Positions 9,487 to 18,305 of a stretch of 64,000 nt of DNA are shown here, piece after piece. The number at the start of each line of letters is the position of its first letter. The stretch's first letter is position 1. Source of the stretch: UBA5066 sp048500275 (lineage in GTDB: Bacteria > Acidobacteriota > Thermoanaerobaculia > UBA5066); the NCBI GenBank assembly GCA_048500275.1, contig JASNYI010000001.1:2294001-2358000 (forward strand), given 5' to 3'. The position numbers and the translations under genes were made by a program. Under the pieces are notes generated by a model. It was not told the origin of the DNA and did not search any database. It saw nothing but the letters and a program-made list of their open reading frames with translations.

Positions 9487-10273
9487 ACGAGCGGCGTTCT
9501 CCGCACCCGAGGCCCCGACGTTCCGGTGCCCCTCCTGCGGCGGCCCGGCCGCGAAGGACGCCCGTGCCTGCGTCCACTGCGGCGGACTCCTCGCGACGAA
9601 CCGCTGCATCTCCTGCTTCGCCCTCTCCCCGCGCGAGGCGGAACGGTGCGTCAAGTGCGGGGCGCTTCTCCCGGCCCCGGCCTTCGTCGCCGAGGGGGCG
9701 GGGCGCTGCCCCGACTGCCGCCTCGACCTCGTGGCCCACGCCTTCGGGGCGGTGGGCTACTCCGAATGCCCCCGCTGCTCGGGACTCTTCCTGAAGCGGG
9801 AGGCGTTCGAGGCGGTGACGAAGGACGCCGACACGCGGGCAAAGGTCCGCCTTGCCGAGCCGGCGACGGCTTCGAACCCCTCGCCGGCGGGGCCGGCGCC
9901 GGGAGCGGGCGGCCGCCTTCCGCCCGTCCGGTACCGGGCCTGCCCGAGCTGCGCGAAGCTGATGAACCGGACGAACTACGGCGGAGGCTCGGGCATCGTC
10001 CTCGACGCCTGCCGCGATCACGGTCTCTGGTTCGACAAGGGCGAGCTGGCTGCGATCGTCGACTTCCTCGAGAAGGGGGGGTGGGAGAGAGTGCGCACCC
10101 GGGAGCGCGAACGCCTCTCGGAGGAGGTGCGGGCCCTCGAGAGCAAGCGAACGCTCGCGCGGGCGACCGGGATGCCGACCTCGACCTGGGACCGCCAGCA
10201 ACAGGGGCTGGACGCCCTCGGCGGGATCGTGGGCCTCCTCTCGGCGCTCGCGGGCTGGTTCCTGAAGCGCTGA
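9458..10273 (+). CDS. Zinc-ribbon / zf-TFIIB-like protein
   Basis: The 271-residue protein contains several CxxC pairs in its first third (CPSCGG, CVHCGG, CISCF, CVKCG, CPDC, CPRCSG), and a further pair CPSC at about 166 followed by CRDHGLWFDKGEL, the pattern of zf-TFIIB domain proteins. The C-terminal tail has a charged helix and a short hydrophobic end (GIVGLLSALAGWFLK) that may anchor it. The GTG start has GGAG eight bases upstream and lies inside tadA. Role unknown; nucleic-acid or membrane-associated zinc protein. Confidence 0.75.
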   Translation: MNAEGSRPPERAAFSAPEAPTFRCPSCGGPAAKDARACVHCGGLLATNRCISCFALSPREAERCVKCGALLPAPAFVAEGAGRCPDCRLDLVAHAFGAVGYSECPRCSGLFLKREAFEAVTKDADTRAKVRLAEPATASNPSPAGPAPGAGGRLPPVRYRACPSCAKLMNRTNYGGGSGIVLDACRDHGLWFDKGELAAIVDFLEKGGWERVRTRERERLSEEVRALESKRTLARATGMPTSTWDRQQQGLDALGGIVGLLSALAGWFLKR

Positions 10274-10283
10274 GAACGAAAGG

Positions 10284-10301
10284 GCCGCCCTCGCGGGCGG
10301 C
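10284..10301 (+). terminator. Terminator hairpin after the zinc-ribbon gene
   Basis: A GCCGCCC / GGGCGGC stem with a TCGC loop lies 10 bases past the stop codon and separates this gene from the convergent tRNA-Ser. It has no strong T-run. Confidence 0.5.
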
Positions 10302-10324
10302 TCCGTTCCTCCGGGCGGGTCAAA

Positions 10325-10414
10325 TGGCGGTGAGGGTGGGATTTGAACCCACGGTAGCCTTTCGACTACACCAGTTTTCGAGACTGGCCTGATAAACCAC
10401 TCCAGCACCTCACC
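10325..10414 (-). tRNA. tRNA-Ser (anticodon CGA)
   Basis: On the minus strand, acceptor GGTGAGG/CCTCACC, a long variable arm (about 15 bases) and anticodon CGA within CCAGTCTCGAAAACTGG identify a class II serine tRNA; CCA is encoded. Confidence 0.93.
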
Positions 10415-10512
10415 GCGTCAGGCCTCGGAGCGGGGGCGAGAGGATAACGCAAGCCCCCCCGATCGGGAAAGCCCGCCCCGGGGCCACCCCCCCCGGGCCG
10501 GTGCGCCGGCCG

Positions 10513-10983
10513 TCACTCGGAGAAGGTGACGAGGACCTTCAGCCGGGCGGCGCGTTCCCAGTCGAGGGTCTTCACGCGGATCGGAAACGTGACCGTGTCC
10601 TCGGCCTTCTGCTTCTTGAGGGTGGCCGAGCGCCCCCCCTCGCCGAGGACGCCCCCGCTCTCGTCGAGGAGGAACGCGCGGATCCGGGCCTTCTGCCTCG
10701 TGTACCCGTCGTTGCGGTAGAAGAAGCGCAGGAGGACCCACGTCTTGTCTTCGGGGTCCTTCGCCCGGGCCTCCTCGATGTCGGCCGCCTTCGGGTCGTT
10801 CTGCGACTCGACGGCGAAGATCGTGGCCTTCTCGAAGGAGAGGTCCAGCGTGACGCGGGTTTCCCGGGGGACGGCGGCCGTCTCCTCGGCGAGCTTCCCC
10901 TGGGCGGCGGCGGGGGCGGCCGCGAGGAACGCGAGGGCCGCCGCGAGAGCGGACGGGGCGAGGCGGCGAAAGGTACGAGACAT
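10513..10983 (-). CDS. Secreted hypothetical protein
   Basis: The 156-residue protein starts MSRTFRRLAPSALAAALAF and has a signal peptide ending near AAAQ. The mature part looks like a single beta-sandwich (alternating strands such as TRVTLDLSF, WVLLRFFYR, DTVTFPIRV), perhaps a small extracytoplasmic or outer-membrane-associated domain. I recognise no family. It has no same-strand neighbour close by. Confidence 0.7.
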   Translation of the reverse strand: MSRTFRRLAPSALAAALAFLAAAPAAAQGKLAEETAAVPRETRVTLDLSFEKATIFAVESQNDPKAADIEEARAKDPEDKTWVLLRFFYRNDGYTRQKARIRAFLLDESGGVLGEGGRSATLKKQKAEDTVTFPIRVKTLDWERAARLKVLVTFSE

Positions 10984-11157
10984 CACGTACCGTTCTACGT
11001 CGCCGGGGGCGCCCGCGTTTGCCCGCGAGAGCTTCCCGGGCGGGGATTCCGGGGGGAGACCCGGGGAGAGGAGGGGCCGGAGTCGAGGAGATCCGACGAG
11101 GAGATCCCGCTTGACGGGAAGCGCGGGCCGGGGCAGAGTCTCGGTCCCCGCGGACGT

Positions 11158-11247
11158 GGACAGGTGTCCGAGCGGTTTAAGGAGCACGGTTGGAAGCCGT
11201 GTGTAGTCGAAAGGCTACCGTGGGTTCGAATCCCACCCTGTCCGCCA
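11158..11247 (+). tRNA. tRNA-Ser (anticodon GGA)
   Basis: Acceptor GGACAGG/CCTGTCC, anticodon loop TTGGAAG (GGA) and a long variable arm identify a serine tRNA; the variable arm and T-arm are nearly identical to the tRNA-Ser(CGA) nearby. CCA is encoded. Confidence 0.95.
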
Positions 11248-11257
11248 CGTTCGCTCC

Positions 11258-11277
11258 GGGCCGACCGGCCCGTTTTT
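11258..11277 (+). terminator. Rho-independent terminator after tRNA-Ser(GGA)
   Basis: GGGCC / GGCCC with a GACC loop is followed by GTTTTT, a normal intrinsic terminator 10 bases past the tRNA. Confidence 0.7.
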
Positions 11278-11322
11278 CGCCCTCGCCCCGGCTCCCTCGG
11301 CTAGAATCCCCGGCCCGGGCCC

Positions 11323-11430
11323 CTGGGTGAGTCCGGGTCCCGCGCGACGTGCCCCCTCGAACCGTGTCAGGTCCGGAAGGAAGCAGCACTAAGAGGACCG
11401 GACCGGGCGCCGCGGATCACCCGGACTCAT
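11323..11430 (+). ncRNA. ffs: Signal recognition particle RNA (small, 4.5S type)
   Basis: The segment contains the invariant SRP domain IV core CAGGTCCGGAAGGAAGCAGC. Its ends pair over a long stem (GAGTCCGGGT with ACCCGGACTC), as in bacterial 4.5S RNA. A TAGAAT hexamer at 11302-11307 is a plausible -10 box. The location directly before dnaX is a common bacterial arrangement. End positions are estimates from the pairing. Confidence 0.92.
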
Positions 11431-11450
11431 CGAGGGGCTCGATCTCTCTC

Positions 11451-13222
<1,772 letters not shown>

Positions 13223-13226
<4 letters not shown>

Positions 13227-13816
13227 CGGCGCTCCCGGCCCTCGCGCGCCTCGTCGCCGCCCTGGAGCGCCTCCCCGGCATCGGCCCGAAGGGGGCGCGG
13301 CGCATCGCCCATTTCCTCCTCGTGGCGCCTGCGGCCGAGGCCGCCGGCCTCGCGAACGCCCTCCTCGAGGCGCGGGAGAAGACCCGGTCGTGCTCTTCCT
13401 GTCACGCGCTGACGGAGGAGGACCCCTGCGTCCTCTGCACCGACCCCGCGCGCGACGCCACGCTCCTGGCGGTCGTCGAGGAGCCGTTCGACGTGGAGGT
13501 CCTCGAGCGGACGAGGGAGTTCCGGGGGCGCTACCACGTCCTCGGCGGGGCGCTCGCCCCGCTGCGCGGCATCGGGCCCGACGACCTCCGCGTCGCCTCG
13601 CTCCTCGAGAGGGTCGCGTCCGGCGTCTCGGAGGTCGTCCTCGCGACGAACCCGAACGTCGAGGGGGAGGCGACGGCGCTCTACCTGGCCCGCCGGCTCA
13701 AGCCGCTCGGGGTCCGCGTCACGCGCCTCGCGTTCGGGCTTCCCGTCGGCGCCGCGATCGAGTTCGCCGACGAGGTGACGCTCGGCAGGTCCCTCTCGGG
13801 GCGGCGGGAGGTCTAG
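13223..13816 (+). CDS. recR: Recombination protein RecR
   Basis: The 197-residue protein has an N-terminal helix-hairpin-helix (LERLPGIGPKGARRIAHF), a four-cysteine zinc finger (CSSC ... CVLC, about residues 57-72) and a Toprim domain (LAVVEEPFDV). RecR acts with RecO/RecF in loading RecA at gaps. Its GTG start overlaps the dnaX stop. The ybaB gene that often lies between dnaX and recR is absent here. Confidence 0.94.
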
Positions 13817-13866
13817 GGAGAAGGCGATGCCGGAGCATCGGGTACACTAGCGAGGATCGGCGCCAT

Positions 13867-14361
13867 ATGACGGATTTCGTCCTCTTCGACGAAGAGTTTC
13901 AGCAGATAAAGGAAGTCATCGGGAGGCTCAAGGCCGACGCCCAGGCGAAGGTCGTTTTCATCGTCGACAAGAACGGCCAGCAGATCGCCGCACAGGGCGA
14001 CCTGGAGTCCCTCGACACGACCTCCCTGGCGTCGCTGACGGCCGGGAACGTGGCGGCGACGGACGGCCTCGCCAAGCTGATCGGCGAGAAGGAGTTCCCC
14101 GTCCTCTTCCACGAGGGAGAGAAGGACAACGTCTACATCGCCATCGTCGACCAGCGGGTGATCCTCGTCATCATCTTCGACGAACACTCGTCGCTCGGCC
14201 TCGTGAGGCTCCGCGTCCGCAAGGCGACGCAGGACCTCGAGAGGATCTTCGTCGCCATCCAGCGGAAGGTCGAGGAGGAGAAGGAGCGGCGGCACGAGGG
14301 GATCGACTCCCCGTTCGCCGAGATCACCGACGAGGACATCGACAGCCTCTTCAGGGAGTGA
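13867..14361 (+). CDS. mglB: MglB-like roadblock/LC7 protein
   Basis: The 164-residue protein has a roadblock/LC7 fold (VVFIVDKNGQQIAAQGD; NVYIAIVDQRVILVIIFD) and an acidic C-terminal tail. Roadblock proteins of the MglB type act as GTPase-activating partners of the Ras-like MglA, setting cell polarity and motility. The mglA gene follows 86 bases later. The length matches the Myxococcus protein closely. Confidence 0.88.
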   Translation: MTDFVLFDEEFQQIKEVIGRLKADAQAKVVFIVDKNGQQIAAQGDLESLDTTSLASLTAGNVAATDGLAKLIGEKEFPVLFHEGEKDNVYIAIVDQRVILVIIFDEHSSLGLVRLRVRKATQDLERIFVAIQRKVEEEKERRHEGIDSPFAEITDEDIDSLFRE

Positions 14362-14373
14362 GGAGGAGCGACG

Positions 14374-14451
14374 ATGAGTGCCGAGCCCCGTCGACGCCCT
14401 GAGGGAGCCCCCCGTCGCGCGGGGGATTGTCTGAGGGTGCCGAAGCGATGA
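14374..14451 (+). CDS. Possible 25-residue leader ORF coupled to mglA
   Basis: An ATG at 14374 has AGGAGG eight bases upstream, the best ribosome site in this gap, and its TGA overlaps the mglA ATG as ATGA. The peptide is basic and has no homology I know. It may be a translational coupler for mglA, or chance. Confidence 0.3.
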   Translation: MSAEPRRRPEGAPRRAGDCLRVPKR

Positions 14452-15032
14452 CGTTCATCAACTACGCCGCCCGCGAGATCAACTGCAAGATCGTCTACTA
14501 CGGTCCCGGTCTCTGCGGGAAGACGACGAACCTGCAGTACATCTACGACCGGACGAACCCGGCGGCCAAGGGAAAGCTGATCTCCCTCGCGACCGAGACC
14601 GACCGGACCCTCTTCTTCGACTTCCTCCCGCTCGACCTCGGGACGGTGAGGGGCTTCAAGACGCGGTTCCACCTCTACACCGTCCCGGGCCAGGTCTTCT
14701 ACGACGCGAGCCGCAAGCTGATCCTCAAGGGGGTCGACGGCGTCGTCTTCGTGGCCGACTCGCAGGAAGCCCGGGCGGACGCCAACGTCGAGTCGCTCCA
14801 GAACCTCGAGAAGAACCTCCGCGAGCACGGCTTCGACCTGGCGACGATCCCGTACGTCCTCCAGCTGAACAAGCGCGACCTCCCGACCGCCGTCGCGGCC
14901 GACGAGATGTACCGCCAGCTGAACTACAAGGGCGAGCCCACCTTCGAGGCCACCGCTCCGACCGGCGTCGGCGTCTTCGACACGCTGAAAGCCGTCGCGA
15001 AGCAGGTCTTGATGGAGCTTCGGAAGAAGTAG
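14448..15032 (+). CDS. mglA: Ras-like small GTPase MglA
   Basis: The 194-residue protein starts MTFINYAAREINCKIVYYG, almost the exact start of MglA proteins. It has the P-loop GPGLCGKTT, a switch II region YTVPGQVFYDASRK and the base-specificity motif NKRD. MglA-GTP marks the leading pole and directs motility or polarity machinery, with MglB as GAP. The upstream frame is open a few codons (GTG-like start at 14427), but the family length supports 14448. Confidence 0.94.
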   Translation: MTFINYAAREINCKIVYYGPGLCGKTTNLQYIYDRTNPAAKGKLISLATETDRTLFFDFLPLDLGTVRGFKTRFHLYTVPGQVFYDASRKLILKGVDGVVFVADSQEARADANVESLQNLEKNLREHGFDLATIPYVLQLNKRDLPTAVAADEMYRQLNYKGEPTFEATAPTGVGVFDTLKAVAKQVLMELRKK

Positions 15033-15040
15033 GCCCGGGA

Positions 15041-15058
15041 GGGGGCCTGCCGGCCCCC
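15041..15058 (+). terminator. Bidirectional terminator hairpin between mglA and the convergent receiver gene
   Basis: GGGGGCC / GGCCCCC with a TGCC loop lies in the 41-base gap between two convergent genes. Confidence 0.5.
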
Positions 15059-15073
15059 GCGGAGCGCCTTCCC

Positions 15074-15484
15074 CTACTCTTCCGGGAGCTCGTTGTCTTC
15101 CGGCTCCATCCTCACGCCCCCGGGGAGGAGGTACTTGAGGACGAGGTCGGCGAACCGCTCGGCGAACGAGGAGCGGGCGAGGACCTCGTCGAAGCCGGCC
15201 GCGAGGGCCTTCTCCTTCAGGTCCTTGCGGGCCATGTCGAAGTAGCCGACGACCGGCACGGCGGCCGTCGCCTTCGCCTTCTTCAGGGCGGTGATCGCCT
15301 CGAAGGGGGGGATCTTCAGGGCGAGGTCGACGACGACGATCACGGGCGCGCTCGGGTCGACGGCAGCCCTGGTTCCAGCGGGGTCCGACAGGAAGACGGT
15401 CGAGGCGCCGACGGACTTCACCGCGGTGTCGATCTTCGTTCTCCAGAACGGGTCTTCGACCAGGGCGATGACCTTGCGATTCAT
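15074..15484 (-). CDS. Response-regulator receiver-like protein
   Basis: The 136-residue protein has the receiver fold: an acidic start (VIALVEDPFW), a central IVVVDLALK strand whose Asp would be the phosphoacceptor, and a VVGYFDMARKD strand in place of the usual Thr/Ser strand. The classical Lys strand is not evident, so signalling may be non-canonical. A single-domain receiver beside mglBA suggests a link to polarity or motility control, as with the FrzS/RomR-type receivers of myxobacteria; that link is inference. Confidence 0.7.
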   Translation of the reverse strand: MNRKVIALVEDPFWRTKIDTAVKSVGASTVFLSDPAGTRAAVDPSAPVIVVVDLALKIPPFEAITALKKAKATAAVPVVGYFDMARKDLKEKALAAGFDEVLARSSFAERFADLVLKYLLPGGVRMEPEDNELPEE

Positions 15485-15592
15485 CGGGGCCTCCTCGGGG
15501 CAGTGATGGAACCGGCCGCGGACGCTGCCTCTCCGCACGGCAGGGACGCGGCCAGTATAGGCCCGACCGCCGGGCGCAGCTCGGACCGCCCC

Positions 15593-16276
15593 TCAGCGGC
15601 GGAAAAGGGGGAGGAGCGTCGGCTCGAGGCGCCGGAGGAGGGCTGCCGTGGCGTCGACGTCGCGGCGGCAGTAGTCGAGGATCTCCGGGAGCCGCCCCGC
15701 CTCGTACGCTTCCCCGACCGCGTATCCGTGCATCTCGGCCGACTTCGGCGAGGGGATCCCGAACGCGACGCAGGCGGCGTGGAGCGACGGGCGCGAGCCG
15801 GAGGCGCCCTGGAAGGTGAGGACTTCCATCACGTCGACGTGCGAGTCGACCGAGTAGCGGTAGCCCGAGAGGTTTCGCGACGGAGTCACCCCGTGGATCG
15901 CGCTCCTCACGGAGAGGAAGGGCCCGTCGAAGGAGCGGCCGTTGAACGAGACGAGCCGGTCGAACCGGGCCGCCGTCTCCCAGAACCCGGAGAGGAGCGC
16001 CTTCTCCTCGCCGCCGATCTCCTCGAAGAGGCCGTCGCCCGAGGTCCGCGAGGACGGGGCGGGAGACTCGTACCAGACCTTCCCGTGGCCCGTGTCGGGG
16101 TTCAGGGCGGCGATGACGATGACCTTGGCGGCGTAGGGGGAGAGCGAGCGCCAGTCCTTCTTCGACCGATAGCTCTCGCCGTCCTCGGCGCCCCGCGTCA
16201 GCCATTCGCGCAGGAGCGGGTCGAGGCCGAGCCAGGGGAGGCCGACGGTCTCGATGTCGAACACCAGCGTCTTCAC
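15593..16276 (-). CDS. 3'-5' exonuclease of the DEDD (PolB-exonuclease-like) family
   Basis: The 227-residue protein shows ExoI motif FDIETVGLP (Asp, Glu), ExoII LVSFNGRSFDGPF (Asp) and ExoIII YCRRDVDATAAL (Asp near residue 211), the order of DEDDy nucleases and of the PolB-type exonuclease family found without a polymerase domain. It should degrade DNA or RNA 3' ends; the substrate is unknown. Confidence 0.82.
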   Translation of the reverse strand: MKTLVFDIETVGLPWLGLDPLLREWLTRGAEDGESYRSKKDWRSLSPYAAKVIVIAALNPDTGHGKVWYESPAPSSRTSGDGLFEEIGGEEKALLSGFWETAARFDRLVSFNGRSFDGPFLSVRSAIHGVTPSRNLSGYRYSVDSHVDVMEVLTFQGASGSRPSLHAACVAFGIPSPKSAEMHGYAVGEAYEAGRLPEILDYCRRDVDATAALLRRLEPTLLPLFRR

Positions 16277-16351
16277 CTCAGACCTCCGTCGAGCGGGTGG
16301 GGGGTCCGGGGGGCCGCGCGAAGCTCAGGCCCCCCGGGCGGCCGAGGGTTC

Positions 16352-17245
16352 TCACGGCCCGTTCTCTTCCGCCGGGCTCGCGTCGGCTTCCCCGGCCGGA
16401 GGCGCGGTCGCGACCGGGGCGGGAGGAGGGGAGACCGGGCCGAGGCGCGCGTCCAGCCAGTAGAGGACGGCGGTCCTCGCCTCGGGCTCGTTCCGGAGGA
16501 GGTCGAGCGCGTGCGCGGCGCCCGGGTAGAGGAGGAGGGACTTCGGATCGAGACCCGAGCCGTCGAGCGCCTGCGCCGATTCGGCGCGGCCGGGATCCCT
16601 CTCCGAGGCGAGGACGAGGAGCCCCCGCGGCGCCGTGGGGCGGGCCCCGGCGAGGGGGGCGAGGCGCTCGGCGTTCGCGGAGACGGCCACGCCCGCGTCG
16701 GCCCACCCGGAGGCGGTGGCGAGGGCGGCGAGGTTCCCCGAGAGGGAGAAGCCGACGACGCCGACGCGCGGCGCTCGCTCGCGCAGCCACTCGCAGGCGG
16801 CCTCGACGTCGCGAGGGAAGCCGTTCGGGGATGTCTGGAGCGACGGCGAGAGCCCCACGGTGGCGCTTCCCTTCTTCACGGAGTCGCCGTGCCCGCGCAG
16901 GTCGAGGGAGAGCGTGGCGAAGCCGCGGGCGGCGAGCTCCTCGGCGACCCCCGCCAGCTCCCGCCGGTCGCGCGAGAAGGCGTGGAGGAGGAGGACGGCC
17001 GGGGCCGCGGCGCCGGCCGGCGAGGGCCTCCACGACGCGACGAGCCGGACGCCGTCGCTCGAGGTGAACGACACCTCGAAAGGGTCGGGCGGACGGGGGA
17101 CCATCGGGATCGCCGCCGGTTTCTTCCGGACGGCCCGCTTCTTCTTCGTGGCGGCCTCGGCCGGACCCGCAACCGTCGCCGCGAGGAGCGCGAGGACGGC
17201 CACGAGGGCCATGACGCGGGAGAAGGTCTTCACGAGGCTTCCCAT
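16352..17245 (-). CDS. Secreted alpha/beta hydrolase
   Basis: The 297-residue protein has a signal peptide (MGSLVKTFSRVMALVAVLAL to about AEA), a basic linker KKKRAVRKK, an oxyanion strand LLLHAFSRDRREL, the nucleophile elbow GFSLSGN (Ser about 171), an acid in LASERDPG and a C-terminal His in PGAAHALDLL. It resembles dienelactone-hydrolase or prolyl-oligopeptidase-type hydrolases. The Pro/Ala-rich tail is disordered. It is divergent from nadA, sharing a 54-base promoter gap. Confidence 0.82.
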   Translation of the reverse strand: MGSLVKTFSRVMALVAVLALLAATVAGPAEAATKKKRAVRKKPAAIPMVPRPPDPFEVSFTSSDGVRLVASWRPSPAGAAAPAVLLLHAFSRDRRELAGVAEELAARGFATLSLDLRGHGDSVKKGSATVGLSPSLQTSPNGFPRDVEAACEWLRERAPRVGVVGFSLSGNLAALATASGWADAGVAVSANAERLAPLAGARPTAPRGLLVLASERDPGRAESAQALDGSGLDPKSLLLYPGAAHALDLLRNEPEARTAVLYWLDARLGPVSPPPAPVATAPPAGEADASPAEENGP

Positions 17246-17299
17246 GGTAAGGCCCCGGAACCGGAACCCGGCACCGGGAGGAGCCGTAATATCCCTCAC

Positions 17300-18292
17300 G
17301 TGAGCGTTTCGCAACCCGCCGCCCCGGCGGCGCCGCCCCTTCCCGACGACCTTCCCGGCGAGATCCTCCGCCTGAAGGAGGAGCGCGACGCCCTCATCCT
17401 GGCCCACTACTACCAGGAGTCGGAGATCCAGGACCTGGCCGACTTCGTCGGCGACTCGCTCGAGCTGGCCCGCAAGGGACTCGCGGCGCCGCAGCAGGTC
17501 ATCGCGTTCTGCGGCGTCCACTTCATGGCGGAGACGTCGAAGATCCTGAGCCCGGAGAAGACGGTCGTCGTCCCCGACCTCGAGGCGGGCTGCTCGCTGG
17601 CCGACGGCTGCCCGGCGCCCTTCTTTTCCGAGTGGCTCCGGAAGTACCCCGGGCACACCGTCGTCTCCTACATCAACTGCTCGGCGGCGGTGAAGGCGCT
17701 CTCCGACGTCATCGTCACCTCCTCCTCGGCCGAGGCGATCCTGCGCCAGCTCCCCGACCCGGTCGTCTTCGCCCCCGACCGGAACCTCGCGGCCTGGCTC
17801 GAGAAGAAGCTCGACCGCAAGTTCGTCGTCTGGCCGGGGACGTGCGTCGTCCACGAGACCTTCTCCGAGAAGCGAATCCTCGACCTGATGGTGAGGAACC
17901 CGAAGTCGCGCCTCGTCGCCCACCCCGAGTGCGACGAGCGGATCCTCGCCCACGCACACTTCGTCGGCTCGACGTCCGCCCTCCTCCGGCACGTCGCAGA
18001 GTCGGAGCACGCCTCGTTCATCGTGGCGACCGAGGAGGGGATCCTCCACCAGATGCGGCGAGCGGCTCCCGCCAAGGAGCTGATCCCGGCCCCGCCCGAC
18101 GACGGCTGCTCCTGCAACGCCTGCCCGCACATGAAGCGGAACACGATGGAGAAGCTCTGGCTCGCCCTGCGCGACCTCAGCCCGGCGATCGAGGTCGACG
18201 AGAAGGTCCGGGCCGGAGCGCAGCGCTCGCTCGACCGGATGCTCGAGCTGACGGCCGGGAAGACGTTCGTCCCCGCGCTCGGGCGCTCGTGA
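17300..18292 (+). CDS. nadA: Quinolinate synthase A
   Basis: The 330-residue protein carries the NadA hallmarks: LAHYYQESEIQDLADFVGDS near the start, FCGVHFMAETSKIL, and the three Fe-S ligand cysteines, in EAGCSLADGC, in WPGTCVVHE and in the C-terminal CSCNACPHM. It condenses iminoaspartate with dihydroxyacetone phosphate to quinolinate, the first committed step of NAD synthesis, using a [4Fe-4S] cluster. GTG at 17300 is the start that fits the family N-terminus. nadB and nadC are not nearby. Confidence 0.94.
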   Translation: MSVSQPAAPAAPPLPDDLPGEILRLKEERDALILAHYYQESEIQDLADFVGDSLELARKGLAAPQQVIAFCGVHFMAETSKILSPEKTVVVPDLEAGCSLADGCPAPFFSEWLRKYPGHTVVSYINCSAAVKALSDVIVTSSSAEAILRQLPDPVVFAPDRNLAAWLEKKLDRKFVVWPGTCVVHETFSEKRILDLMVRNPKSRLVAHPECDERILAHAHFVGSTSALLRHVAESEHASFIVATEEGILHQMRRAAPAKELIPAPPDDGCSCNACPHMKRNTMEKLWLALRDLSPAIEVDEKVRAGAQRSLDRMLELTAGKTFVPALGRS

Positions 18293-18305
18293 GCTTCCCC
18301 ACGCC

